Shown in pieces: positions 30,865 to 39,803 of a stretch of 64,000 bases of DNA (position 1 is the first letter of the stretch; each line of letters starts with the position of its first letter). The DNA comes from Pseudomonas vranovensis DSM 16006. Its GTDB lineage: Bacteria > Pseudomonadota > Gammaproteobacteria > Pseudomonadales > Pseudomonadaceae. The notes below the pieces were generated by a model, which saw nothing but the letters and a program-made list of their open reading frames with translations, was not told the DNA's origin and searched no databases. The translations under genes and the position numbers were made by a program. The DNA lies in assembly GCF_000425805.1 (NCBI RefSeq), contig NZ_AUED01000017.1:124001-188000 (forward strand), read 5' to 3'.

Positions 30865-31680
30865 ATGCGTAAGTCTTTTGTCATTGGCGCCCTGAGTGCC
30901 AGCGTACTGCTTGCTGGATGCCAGGCAGTGAACACCACCAGCGGCGGCGCCGTGGGTGTCGAGCGTAAGCAATACATGTTCAGCATGCTGTCGACCGACG
31001 AGGTCAATCAGATGTATGCACAGTCTTACCAGCAGACCTTGAGCGAGGCCTCCAACCAGGGCGCCGTCGACAAGACCAGCGCCACGGCCAAGCGTGTGCA
31101 GGTGATCGCCGACCGCCTGATTGCCCAGGCGCCCAAGTTCCGCCCGGATGCGGCGCAATGGAACTGGGAGGTCAATCTGATCAAGAGCGACGAGCTCAAC
31201 GCCAACTGCGGGCCGGGCGGCAAGATCTTTTTCTACACCGGCCTGATCGACAAGCTCAAGCTGACCGATGACGAGATCGCCGCGGTCATGGGCCATGAAA
31301 TCGCCCACGCCTTGCGTGAACATGGCCGTGAAGCCATGTCCAAGGCCTACGGCATCCAGATGGCGCGCTCCGGCGCCGGGGCCTTGCTGGGCCTGGGCCA
31401 GGACAGCCTGGCGCTTGCCGACACCGTGGTGCAGTACAGCATGACCCTGCCCAACAGTCGCGCCAACGAGAACGAAGCCGACCTGATCGGCCTGGAACTG
31501 GCGGCCCGTGCTGGCTACAACCCGAATGCTGCCATCACCCTGTGGGACAAGATGGCCGCCGCTTCCGGTGGCTCGCAGCCTGAGTTCATGAGCACTCACC
31601 CGGCCTCTGACAGCCGCCAGACTTCGCTGCGGGCGGCGATTCCTAAAGTGATGCCGTTGTATGAGCAGGCAAAGAAGTAA
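30865..31680 (+). CDS. M48-family metallopeptidase lipoprotein
   Basis: 271-aa outer-membrane-type lipoprotein with lipobox VLLAGC (Cys19). The zinc site is HEIAH (His144, His148) with the third ligand Glu202 in NENEADLIG. This matches the LoiP/YcaL group involved in envelope protein quality control. TGGAGTG precedes the ATG at 30865; the ATG at 30844 lacks a ribosome site. Single gene followed by a large REP hairpin. Confidence 0.9.
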   Translation: MRKSFVIGALSASVLLAGCQAVNTTSGGAVGVERKQYMFSMLSTDEVNQMYAQSYQQTLSEASNQGAVDKTSATAKRVQVIADRLIAQAPKFRPDAAQWNWEVNLIKSDELNANCGPGGKIFFYTGLIDKLKLTDDEIAAVMGHEIAHALREHGREAMSKAYGIQMARSGAGALLGLGQDSLALADTVVQYSMTLPNSRANENEADLIGLELAARAGYNPNAAITLWDKMAAASGGSQPEFMSTHPASDSRQTSLRAAIPKVMPLYEQAKK

Positions 31681-31688
31681 CTGAAAGC

Positions 31689-31742
31689 ATCGCGGGGCAA
31701 CCCCGCTCCCAAAAAACAGTGGGAGCGGGGTTGTCCCGCGAT
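31689..31742. repeat. Inverted REP pair forming a 23-bp-arm hairpin
   Basis: Two REP cores in inverted orientation (31689-31711 and 31720-31742) make near-perfect 23-base arms around an A-rich 8-base loop. It lies in the 65-bp gap between the convergent M48 and GDT1-type genes and would act as a strong bidirectional terminator or mRNA-stabilising structure. Confidence 0.88.
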
Positions 31743-31745
31743 CAA

Positions 31746-32333
31746 TTACCCAAACCAGCCACTGACCTGCATCGCCGAATACACCGCCACGCCCGCCAGT
31801 ACGAAGAAGGCGGCCGACGCCAGGCGACGGATCAGGGTCAGCGGCAGTTTCTCGGCGGCGAAGTTGCCCGCCAATACCACCGGTACGTTGGCAATCAGCA
31901 TGCCCAGGGTGGTTCCGATAATGACCATGATCAGGTGCGGATACTGGGCTGCCAGCATGACCGTGGCTACCTGGGTCTTGTCACCGATTTCAGCGATGAA
32001 GAACGCAATCAGGGTTGTCAGGAACGGACCGAAGCGACGGGCCGTGCTGGCTTCGTCATCGTCCATTTTGTCGGGAATCAATGTCCACAGCGCAGTGGCA
32101 GCAAAGCTGGCAGCAAGGATCCAGTGCAGGGTGGCGGCGGAGAAGAAGGTGCTGACCCAGGCGCCAACGGCACCCGCTGCGGCATGGTTGGCCAGGGTGG
32201 CGGCGATGATACCGGCGATGATCGGCCAGGGCTTGCGAAAGCGGGCGGCGAGGATGAGCGCGAGCAGTTGGGTCTTGTCGCCAATTTCGGCGAGGGCCAC
32301 GATCGCGGTCGGTACGAGCAATGATTCCAGCAT
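31746..32333 (-). CDS. TMEM165/GDT1-family manganese exporter
   Basis: 195-aa inner-membrane protein with six predicted helices and two copies of the family motif E-x-G-D-K-T: Glu16-Thr21 and Glu115-Thr120 (both AEIGDKTQ). Members (UPF0016, MneA in Vibrio) export Mn2+. The gene is preceded by a yybP-ykoY manganese riboswitch, which strongly supports the assignment and indicates induction by Mn2+. A charged loop DKMDDDEAS separates the two halves. Confidence 0.92.
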   Translation of the reverse strand: MLESLLVPTAIVALAEIGDKTQLLALILAARFRKPWPIIAGIIAATLANHAAAGAVGAWVSTFFSAATLHWILAASFAATALWTLIPDKMDDDEASTARRFGPFLTTLIAFFIAEIGDKTQVATVMLAAQYPHLIMVIIGTTLGMLIANVPVVLAGNFAAEKLPLTLIRRLASAAFFVLAGVAVYSAMQVSGWFG

Positions 32334-32340
32334 CAGGATT

Positions 32341-32540
32341 CCTACGGGGGCGGGTCGACACGGCTATGACACGTACAGCCTTCCCGCCCCGGGTAAGGTG
32401 TGCGTGTCATAGGTCTTGTCAAACCCTGGGTCCGTCTGTGCGGACCGTGGGTCGTACGCGCCATGGTCTGTGGACCAAGTATGTTGACGCGTACCGGGCG
32501 AGCAGGGCGCTCGCGGGAGACTACTCCCCTAGGACGGAGC
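32341..32540 (-). promoter_or_regulatory. yybP-ykoY manganese riboswitch and expression platform
   Basis: On the minus strand, the leader of the GDT1-type gene contains the two diagnostic segments of the yybP-ykoY aptamer: TAGGGGAGTAG (32531-32521) and GACAAGACCTA (32420-32410). TAGG and CCTA pair to close the core. In between are a 7-bp stem GTACGCG/CGCGTAC and a 6-bp stem GGTCCG/CGGACC. The segment CTATGACACG (32412-32403) is exactly complementary to CGTGTCATAG (32373-32364), so the closing helix and a downstream hairpin are mutually exclusive. A GC block near 32345 and 32390 can then pair before the AGGA ribosome site. Confidence 0.9.
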
Positions 32541-32580
32541 GGATTCTGCCTAGGCAAATCCGTTTCGGCAAGCGCTGTTT

Positions 32581-33579
32581 TTATCCCCGTGTTGCCTGGT
32601 AGATCTTGAAGCCTTGCCCTTCGGCACGTACCTGGCAGTTGCCAAGCGCGCCTTCGATCAGCGGCTGGTAGCGCAGGAAGCTATTGGCAACAAGGCGAAG
32701 TTCGCCACCTTTTTGCAGATGATCGGCTGATTTTTTCAGCAGGGTTTCCGATGCCTGGTAATTGGTATGAACACCGGTATGGAACGGTGGATTGCTCAGG
32801 ATCACATCCAGGCCACGGGGGGCTGCGTCGATGCCATCACCGCAGATCACCTCGGCGTCCAGGCCATTGGCCGCCAGGGTCAGGCGACTGCTGGCCACGG
32901 CAAAGGCGTCGACATCCAGCATCGTCACCTGGCTTTGCGGGTAGCGGCGCTTGAGGGTAGCGCCGAGCACACCTGCGCCACAGCCGAAATCGAGCACCTT
33001 GCCGACCGGCAGGTGGTCCAGGTGCTCCAGCAGCAGCGCGGTGCCCCGGTCCAGGCGGCCGTGGCTGAACACACCCGGCAGGGTGACGATCTGCAATGCA
33101 CCATCGACCAGCGGCAACTGGAAGTACTCAGCCAGGCTTTCCAGTGGCCTGGCCTCAGGGGCGTGTTCGACCGTGACCTGCCACAGTTGGCAATGACGGG
33201 CGCTGTCGAGCTTGCGCGGCTTGCCGAAGGCGTGCAGTTGCTTGGCTGCGCCTTCGATCCCCCCGCGTTTTTCGCCGACCAGGTACAGTTCGCGCCCGGC
33301 CAGGCGCGAGGCGAGGGCATTGAGCAGGTAGTTGGCCAGGTCGCGGGACTTGGGCAGAAACAGCACGGCGGCGTCGAAGCCATGGGCCGGTGCTTCTACG
33401 CCAAAGTGGCTACGACCGCCGAAGCGGGCATCGAGCGCAGCCTGATCCCCGGCATGCCAGCACCAGCCACCGGCGGCCGGCAGCTTGCCGAGCAGATCGT
33501 CGGCGGGCAGGCCAGCCAGCAGCAGCGAGCCCTGGAAAAGTTCGGCCTGACGAAGCAACACTTCACTGCGCGGGTCCAT
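32581..33579 (-). CDS. rsmC: 16S rRNA (guanine-1207-N2)-methyltransferase RsmC
   Basis: 332-aa two-domain methyltransferase: an N-terminal degenerate domain and a C-terminal SAM-dependent domain with [15 protein letters not shown] and the catalytic [10 protein letters not shown]. Length and layout fit RsmC (343 aa in E. coli); the related 23S enzyme RlmG is longer, so rsmC is preferred. It is divergently placed from nothing and lies just upstream of the manganese riboswitch gene, which has its own leader. Confidence 0.87.
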   Translation of the reverse strand: MDPRSEVLLRQAELFQGSLLLAGLPADDLLGKLPAAGGWCWHAGDQAALDARFGGRSHFGVEAPAHGFDAAVLFLPKSRDLANYLLNALASRLAGRELYLVGEKRGGIEGAAKQLHAFGKPRKLDSARHCQLWQVTVEHAPEARPLESLAEYFQLPLVDGALQIVTLPGVFSHGRLDRGTALLLEHLDHLPVGKVLDFGCGAGVLGATLKRRYPQSQVTMLDVDAFAVASSRLTLAANGLDAEVICGDGIDAAPRGLDVILSNPPFHTGVHTNYQASETLLKKSADHLQKGGELRLVANSFLRYQPLIEGALGNCQVRAEGQGFKIYQATRG

Positions 33580-33629
33580 GGACGGCGGCTCCTGAAAAAG
33601 TGGCGCAGTTTACCAGAGCTGGCGCTGGC

Positions 33630-34595
33630 TTAGCCGACCTGTCGGCGCGGGTTGCCGGCAAAAAAGGCCTCGGCGTTCTCGCTCAGTTGCTCGACGATGC
33701 GCTGGCGCGACTCCACCGCGCCCCAGGCGCTGTGCGGCGTGACGATCAGGCGGGGGATGTCATGCGCCAACAGCGGGTTGCCATCGACCGGTGGCTCGAC
33801 CGTCAGCACATCGGTGGCCGCGCCGCCGAGGTGCCCGGCGCGCAACGTGTCGGCCAGTGCCTGTTCGTCGATCAGGCCGCCGCGCGCCGTGTTGATGACA
33901 AAGGCGCCCGGCTTGAGCAACGCCAGTTCGCGGGCGCCGATGAGGTTGCGGGTGTGTTCATTGAGAGGGCAGTGCAGGGTCAGGGCATCGATTTGTGGCA
34001 GCAGCTCATCCAGCGCCAGGCGGTCTTCCCGTGGCGGGCGCCCTGGCAGTTGGCCGAGCAGCACACGCATGCCGAAGGCCTCGGCCAGGCGCGCTACTGC
34101 GCCACCCAGTTCGCCATGACCGAGCAGGCCGAGGGTCTTGCCTTCCAGTTCGACGATAGGGAAGTCCAGCAGGCAGAACTGCTTGGCCTGGCCCCATTGA
34201 CCTGCCGCCACGGCTTTTTGATAGTCCGGCAGGCGCGTGGCCAGGGCCAGCAGCAGGGCCAGGGTGTGCTGGGCGACCGACGGGGTGCCATAGCCCTGAC
34301 AATTGCTGACCATGACGCCCTGGGCGCGGGCGGCCTGCAGGTCGACATTGTTGGTACCGGTGGCGGCTACCAGAATCAGCTTGAGATCAGGGCAGGCGGC
34401 CAGGGTGGCGGCATTGATCATCACCTTGTTGCTGATGGCCACGGTTGCACCTTGCAAGCGCTCGGCAACGTGATCGGGCGGGGTGGCCGGGAACAGCTGC
34501 AGCTCGTCGAAGCAACTGCGCAGGCGCGCCAGGCTCAGGTCGCCAAGGTCCAGGGAAAGGTGGTCGAGGAATACGGCGCGGCGAGGGGCGGACAT
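33630..34595 (-). CDS. D-isomer 2-hydroxyacid dehydrogenase (hydroxypyruvate/glycerate type)
   Basis: 321-aa NAD(P)-dependent dehydrogenase. The N-terminal catalytic half is followed by the nucleotide-binding motif LGLLGHGELGGAVA (about 148-161), the conserved NTARGGLIDEQAL, and the catalytic His in VTPHSAWG. Family members reduce hydroxypyruvate or glyoxylate; the exact substrate cannot be set from sequence. The ATG at 34595 has GGAG upstream. rsmC starts 50 bp downstream. Confidence 0.85.
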   Translation of the reverse strand: MSAPRRAVFLDHLSLDLGDLSLARLRSCFDELQLFPATPPDHVAERLQGATVAISNKVMINAATLAACPDLKLILVAATGTNNVDLQAARAQGVMVSNCQGYGTPSVAQHTLALLLALATRLPDYQKAVAAGQWGQAKQFCLLDFPIVELEGKTLGLLGHGELGGAVARLAEAFGMRVLLGQLPGRPPREDRLALDELLPQIDALTLHCPLNEHTRNLIGARELALLKPGAFVINTARGGLIDEQALADTLRAGHLGGAATDVLTVEPPVDGNPLLAHDIPRLIVTPHSAWGAVESRQRIVEQLSENAEAFFAGNPRRQVG

Positions 34596-35126
34596 GGGCG
34601 GCTCCAATGATTGACGAGGGGCTCAGGTGGGATAGGTGATGCAGTCGTAGCGGGTCTGTTCGAGGCGGATGATCGGGCCGAACGTTAACGTCTTTTGCGG
34701 CCTGATTCCACAGAAGCCCAGGGCGGTACGGCGCATTTGTTGCAGCCCCGGCATCCGGTGCGGGCATTGGTGGCATAGGCAGTGCTCAAGGCGGCGCAAA
34801 AGCTTTGGCGTGAAGGATGGCCGAGAATGACCCGTACACGTTTGCTCATCGAAGGTGGGAGCATCCTGAAAAGCGATGAGGCCAGGGGTTGCCCCCGAGG
34901 GGAGAGTCAAGCGACCTGAGTGGCGAGCGCTGCGCCGTCGATCGCAGCCTCGTTCCTCGGCAGCGGCTACAGGTGGCAAGGCAAACCGGGGTAGCCGCTG
35001 GCGACAGCCTTCGATCGACCGCGTAGCGGTCGTGGTTCAAGACCGTTGCTCCTGCACAGGTTGTTACTTTGTGTGTCCAAGGCGTAATGTACTTTTCTTT
35101 TTCATCCCTCAGCGCAAGGAGCCCCC
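34596..35126. other. Non-coding stretch with REP-type repeats
   Basis: 531 bp with no convincing gene. A 118-codon frame (34623-34979, minus) has no ribosome site, is rich in Cys, His and Arg, and overlaps the repeat pair at 34925-35032, so I treat it as chance. The last 60 bp hold the leader of the LysE-type gene with an AAGGAG site. Confidence 0.65.
34925..35032. repeat. Inverted pair of a second REP class
   Basis: A copy on the minus strand (34925-34972) and one on the plus strand (34991-35032) align: both start GTAGCCGCTG, pass through CGATCGAC and end in a short hairpin; the plus copy ends in a perfect 7-bp hairpin CGACCGC-GTA-GCGGTCG (35016-35032). This family differs from the GCGGGGCAAG elements elsewhere in the window. 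Confidence 0.7.
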
Positions 35127-35756
35127 ATGTATTGGGCTGAATTTCTCACTGTTGCCTTGATTCACCTGCTGGCCGTGGCCAGCCCCGGTCCCGATTTTGC
35201 CGTGGTGGTACGCGAGAGCGTGACCCACGGCCGTCGCGCCGGCACCTGGACGGCCTTTGGCGTGGGCATGGCGATTTTCCTGCATGTGGGTTACTCGCTG
35301 CTGGGTATCGGCCTGATCGTGTCGCAGTCGATCGTGCTGTTCAACGCACTCAAGTGGCTGGCTGCCGCCTACCTGCTGTACATCGGCTTCAAGGCGCTGC
35401 GTGCGGGCCCAGCCGCACCGGGCAGCGAGGCGATCCAGGCCTCGACCGTCGAACGCACACCGCGCGCCGCCTTTGTCGCCGGCTTCATGACCAACGGCCT
35501 GAACCCCAAGGCCACGCTGTTCTTCCTGTCGCTGTTCACCGTGGTGATCAATCCGCACACCCCGCTGGCCATTCAGGCCGGTTACGGCGTGTACCTGGCT
35601 GCAGCCACCGGCCTGTGGTTCTGCCTGGTGGCCATGCTGTTCAGCCAGCAGCGCGTGCGTGCCGGCTTTGCCCGCATGGGGCACTGGTTCGACCGCACCA
35701 TGGGCGCGGTGCTGATTGCCCTGGGTGTGAAAATCGCCTTGACCGAGATGCACTGA
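35127..35756 (+). CDS. LysE/RhtB-family amino-acid exporter
   Basis: 209-aa inner-membrane exporter with five or six hydrophobic helices. The N-terminal family signature VASPGPDFAVVVRESVTHGRRAG is evident. Family members export lysine, homoserine, threonine or other metabolites; the substrate here is unknown. AAGGAG precedes the ATG. Single gene, followed by the promoter of the acyl-CoA ligase gene. Confidence 0.9.
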   Translation: MYWAEFLTVALIHLLAVASPGPDFAVVVRESVTHGRRAGTWTAFGVGMAIFLHVGYSLLGIGLIVSQSIVLFNALKWLAAAYLLYIGFKALRAGPAAPGSEAIQASTVERTPRAAFVAGFMTNGLNPKATLFFLSLFTVVINPHTPLAIQAGYGVYLAAATGLWFCLVAMLFSQQRVRAGFARMGHWFDRTMGAVLIALGVKIALTEMH

Positions 35757-35878
35757 TAGCGATTTGCCGCTAACCCTTTGCCGGTCAAATCATTCCTTTG
35801 GCTGATTTGGCCGGCGTTGCGGCGTTCTAGAGTGGGTTATGTCTTGCCCCGCTTGTGCACTCTAGAAAAGGGACTCTT

Positions 35879-37561
35879 ATGTTGCAGACTCGTGTCATTC
35901 CTCCCGCCGAGGGCGCCTATCAGTATCCGCTGCTGATCAAGCGTTTGTTGCTGTCCGGCAGCCGCTACGAGAAAACCCGCGAAATCGTCTACCGCGACCG
36001 GTTGCGCTACAACTACCTGACCCTCAACGAGCGCATCGCCCGTCTGGCCAACGTACTCACCGAGGCCGGGGTCAAGGGCGGTGACACCGTGGCGGTGATG
36101 GACTGGGACAGCCATCGTTACCTGGAGTGCATGTTTGCCATCCCGATGATTGGCGCGGTGGTTCACACCATCAACGTGCGCCTGTCACCCGAGCAGATCC
36201 TCTACACCATGAATCACGCCGACGACCGCTTCGTGCTGGTCAACAGCGACTTCGTCGGCCTCTACCAGGCGATTGCCGGGCAGCTGACCACGGTGGAGAA
36301 AACCCTTCTGCTGACCGATGGCGATGCCAAGACTGCCGACCTGCCGAACCTGGTGGGGGAGTACGAGCAGTTGCTGGCAGCGGCTAGCCCGGTCTACGAC
36401 TTCCCGGATTTCGACGAGAACTCGGTGGCCACCACCTTCTACACCACCGGCACCACCGGTAACCCCAAGGGGGTGTACTTCACTCACCGCCAACTGGTGC
36501 TGCACACCCTGGCCGCCGCCGCTGTCACCGGCAGTATCGACAGCGTGCGCCTGCTGGGCAGCGATGATGTGTACATGCCCATCACCCCGATGTTCCATGT
36601 TCACGCCTGGGGCATTCCCTATGTGGCGACCATGCTCGGGATCAAGCAGGTGTATCCGGGGCGCTACGAGCCGGAAATGATGTGCGAGCTGTGGCGCAAC
36701 GAGAAGGTCACCTTTTCCCACTGCGTGCCGACCATCCTGCAGATGCTGCTCAATGCCAAGGGTGCGCAGGGCCAGGATTTCGGCGGCTGGAAGATCATCA
36801 TTGGCGGCAGTTCGCTCAACCGCGCCCTGTATGAGGCCGCCAAGGCCCGAGGCATCCAGCTGACCGCGGCCTACGGCATGTCGGAGACGTGCCCCTTGGT
36901 GTCTGCCGCCCACCTCAACGACGAACTGTTGGCGGGCAGCGAAGACGAATGCATTACCTACCGGATCAAGGCCGGGGTACCGGTACCGATGGTGGAGGCG
37001 GCGATTGTCGATGGCGAAGGCAACTTCCTCCCGGCCGATGGTGAAACCCAGGGCGAGCTGGTGCTGCGTGCGCCCTGGCTGACCATGGGCTACTTCCGCG
37101 AAGCGGAAAAAGGTCGCGAACTGTGGGAAGGCGGCTGGTTGCACACAGGCGATGTGGCCACCCTCGACAGCATGGGTGTGATCGATATCCGCGACCGCAT
37201 CAAGGATGTGATCAAGACCGGTGGCGAGTGGATCTCGTCCCTTGAGCTTGAAGACCTGATCAGCCGACACCCCGCCATTCGCGAAGTGGCCGTGGTCGGC
37301 GTGGCCGATCCGCAGTGGGGCGAACGCCCGTTTGCCCTGTTGGTGGTACACGAAGGCCAGAGCGTCGACGCCAAGCTGCTCAAGGAACACCTCAAGCCGT
37401 TCGTGGAGCTGGGACATATCAACAAGTGGGCGATTCCCAGCCAGATTGCCCTTGTTACCGAAATTCCCAAGACCAGTGTCGGCAAGCTCGACAAGAAGCG
37501 TATCCGCCTGGACATCACCCAGTGGCAGGCAAGTAACAGTACATTTCTGTCCACCCTCTGA
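35879..37561 (+). CDS. Fatty-acid-CoA ligase (AlkK-like)
   Basis: 560-aa adenylate-forming enzyme that activates a carboxylic acid to its CoA thioester. AMP-binding loop TTGTTGNPKG near 189-198, A5 region YGMSETCPL, A8 region DRIKDVIKTGGEWIS, and the catalytic Lys in KTSVGKLDKK near the C-terminus. Overall pattern resembles AlkK medium-chain acyl-CoA ligase. The ATG at 35879 follows AAAGGGA. It ends at a 13-bp hairpin. DUF1302 and DUF1329 genes follow, a conserved neighbourhood in P. putida. Confidence 0.9.
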   Translation: MLQTRVIPPAEGAYQYPLLIKRLLLSGSRYEKTREIVYRDRLRYNYLTLNERIARLANVLTEAGVKGGDTVAVMDWDSHRYLECMFAIPMIGAVVHTINVRLSPEQILYTMNHADDRFVLVNSDFVGLYQAIAGQLTTVEKTLLLTDGDAKTADLPNLVGEYEQLLAAASPVYDFPDFDENSVATTFYTTGTTGNPKGVYFTHRQLVLHTLAAAAVTGSIDSVRLLGSDDVYMPITPMFHVHAWGIPYVATMLGIKQVYPGRYEPEMMCELWRNEKVTFSHCVPTILQMLLNAKGAQGQDFGGWKIIIGGSSLNRALYEAAKARGIQLTAAYGMSETCPLVSAAHLNDELLAGSEDECITYRIKAGVPVPMVEAAIVDGEGNFLPADGETQGELVLRAPWLTMGYFREAEKGRELWEGGWLHTGDVATLDSMGVIDIRDRIKDVIKTGGEWISSLELEDLISRHPAIREVAVVGVADPQWGERPFALLVVHEGQSVDAKLLKEHLKPFVELGHINKWAIPSQIALVTEIPKTSVGKLDKKRIRLDITQWQASNSTFLSTL

Positions 37562-37567
37562 ATGCAA

Positions 37568-37597
37568 GCGGGTCACGCCCGATAGGGCGTGACCCGC
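37568..37597. terminator. Terminator hairpin after the acyl-CoA ligase gene
   Basis: Perfect 13-bp stem GCGGGTCACGCCC-GATA-GGGCGTGACCCGC only 7 bp past the stop codon. No T run follows, so it may be an mRNA-end structure rather than a strict terminator. The remaining ~300 bp up to 37895 hold no gene and presumably carry the promoter of the DUF1302 gene. Confidence 0.75.
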
Positions 37598-37895
37598 AGG
37601 CTAGACACATGACGGCCTTGTCAAACGAGATTTTTCAGCCATCCTTCCCGAGGTTGTGCCGCGGTGGGGCATAGCGACCGCATCGAAGGGGCAAGCATGC
37701 AAATCACACTTTAGAGGGATCAAGCGCCAGTACCTGCTGGCTATAGTCGGGTCAGGGGATTTTCAGGAACGGGGGGTGCACATGCATGTGCCAAAGCCAC
37801 TCGCGCGGCCATTCGGTGAGCTCACACCAGGTCGAACGGGTCGTTTCTGCAAAGGACTCACTGCCATAAAAATAAAAGTACATGGAGTAGCGTCG

Positions 37896-39782
37896 ATGAC
37901 ATCAGTAAATCTGTTCTGGCGCCGGGCAAAACTGCCACTGGCCGTCAGCCTCGCTTCTACGCTCGCCGGTCCTGCATTCGGCGTCAGCTTCAACATCGGT
38001 GAAATCGAAGGTCAATTCGACTCGTCGCTATCCGTGGGCGCCAGCTGGTCGACCGCCAAGCCGAACGAGAACCTGATCGGCGTCAACAACGGCGGCAAGG
38101 GCCTGTCCCAGACCTCCGACGATGGCCACCTGAACTTCAAGCGCGGTGAAACCTTCTCGAAGATCTTCAAGGGCATCCACGACCTGGAGCTCAAGTACGG
38201 TGATACCGGTGTGTTTGTCCGGGGCAAGTACTGGTACGACTTCGAGCTCAAGGATGAACACCGCGAGTTCAAGGACATCAGCGACGACAACCGCAAAGAG
38301 GGCGCCCAGTCCTCCGGCGGCCAGATCCTCGACGCCTTCGTCTACCACAACTACTCGATCGCCGATCAGCCAGGCTCGGTGCGCCTGGGCAAGCAGGTGG
38401 TCAGCTGGGGTGAAAGTACCTTTATCCAGAACGGTATCAACTCGATCAACCCGGTCGACGTGGCCGCCTTTCGACGTCCCGGCGCCGAGGTCAAGGAAGG
38501 CCTGATCCCGGTCAACATGTTCTATGTTTCCCAGAGCCTGACCGACACGCTCTCGGCCGAAGCCTTCTACCAGATCGAATGGGACCAGACGGTCGTCGAC
38601 AACTGCGGCACCTTCTTCTCCCAGCCGGACATCATCGCCGACGGCTGTACCGACAACCTGCGCGTGCTCAACAGCAGCCGCACCGTGCCGGCAGCGGCCC
38701 AGCAGTTCCTCGCCAGCCGTGGCGTGAACATCAACGAAGAAGGCGTGATGGTGCGCCGCGGCGCTGACCGTGATGCCCGTGACAGCGGCCAGTTCGGCGT
38801 GGCCCTGCGCTATATGTTCGAACCGCTGGATACCGAGTTCGGCGCCTACTTCATGAACTATCACAGCCGCGCGCCGATCTTCAGTGCCCACGGCGCCGAC
38901 CCGTCGGTGTACGCAAGCCTCGCCAGCCTGCCTGCGCAGTTGCGCCCACTGGCTCCGTTGATCGTGGCAGGCAACTCCGAGTACTTCGTCGAATACCCTG
39001 AAGACATTCGCCTGTACGGCCTGAGTTTCTCCACCACCTTACCTACCGGCACGGCGTGGAGCGGTGAAATCAGCTACCGTCCGAACGCGCCGGTACAGCT
39101 CAACACCACCGACATCCTGTTCGCCGGTGTGCGTCCGATTGGCGGTGCGGTGGCCAACGCCTCCCTGCTCAACGGTGTACCGGGCCAGGACCTGAACGGC
39201 TACCGCCGCAAGGAAGTGACCCAGTTCCAGACCACCCTGACGCACTTCTTCGACCAGGTCATGGGCGCCAGCCGTCTGACCCTGGTAGGTGAAGTGGGCG
39301 TGACCCATGTCGGCGGCCTGGAGAACGCCCATGAAGTCCGTTATGGCCGTGACCCGGTCTACGGTCCAGGTCCGTTGCCGGCCACTGGCGGCCAGGACAC
39401 CTGCGTTGCGCTCAACACCAGCACCATCGCCGGTGCCGGCCCAGGCGCCTCGACCGCCAACCTCAGCCGCAAGTGCGAGAACGACGGCTACACCACCAGC
39501 ACTTCCTGGGGCTACCGTGCCCGGGCGATCTGGGACTACCCGGACGTCTTCGCCGGGGTCAACCTCAAGCCCAACGTGGCCTGGTCCCACGACGTTTCCG
39601 GCTACTCCCCGGGCCCTGGCGGCAACTTCGAGGAAGGGCGCAAGGCAATCAGCCTGGGCCTGGACGCCGAGTACCAGAACACCTACACCACCAGCCTGTC
39701 GTACACCAACTTCTTCGACGGTAAGTACACCACTGTGGATGATCGCGATTTCATCGCCCTCAGCTTCGGCGTGAACTTCTAA
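37896..39782 (+). CDS. DUF1302 outer-membrane-type protein
   Basis: 628-aa exported protein. The signal peptide ends near GPAFG|VSFNIG, and the mature part is rich in alternating beta strands, aspartate and glycine and ends in ...FIALSFGVNF, the aromatic C-terminus of an outer-membrane barrel. DUF1302 proteins are always found beside DUF1329 proteins and are thought to take part in uptake or handling of hydrophobic substrates. A longer frame to 37656 exists, but the signal peptide and GGAG site place the start at 37896. Followed at 21 bp by the DUF1329 gene. Confidence 0.87.
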   Translation: MTSVNLFWRRAKLPLAVSLASTLAGPAFGVSFNIGEIEGQFDSSLSVGASWSTAKPNENLIGVNNGGKGLSQTSDDGHLNFKRGETFSKIFKGIHDLELKYGDTGVFVRGKYWYDFELKDEHREFKDISDDNRKEGAQSSGGQILDAFVYHNYSIADQPGSVRLGKQVVSWGESTFIQNGINSINPVDVAAFRRPGAEVKEGLIPVNMFYVSQSLTDTLSAEAFYQIEWDQTVVDNCGTFFSQPDIIADGCTDNLRVLNSSRTVPAAAQQFLASRGVNINEEGVMVRRGADRDARDSGQFGVALRYMFEPLDTEFGAYFMNYHSRAPIFSAHGADPSVYASLASLPAQLRPLAPLIVAGNSEYFVEYPEDIRLYGLSFSTTLPTGTAWSGEISYRPNAPVQLNTTDILFAGVRPIGGAVANASLLNGVPGQDLNGYRRKEVTQFQTTLTHFFDQVMGASRLTLVGEVGVTHVGGLENAHEVRYGRDPVYGPGPLPATGGQDTCVALNTSTIAGAGPGASTANLSRKCENDGYTTSTSWGYRARAIWDYPDVFAGVNLKPNVAWSHDVSGYSPGPGGNFEEGRKAISLGLDAEYQNTYTTSLSYTNFFDGKYTTVDDRDFIALSFGVNF

Positions 39783-39803
39783 GAACACGGATTCAGGACG
39801 AGC

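Noticed and set aside
34623..34979. 118-aa Cys/Arg-rich protein
   Set aside because: No ribosome site, no recognisable family, and its first third is REP-type repeat.
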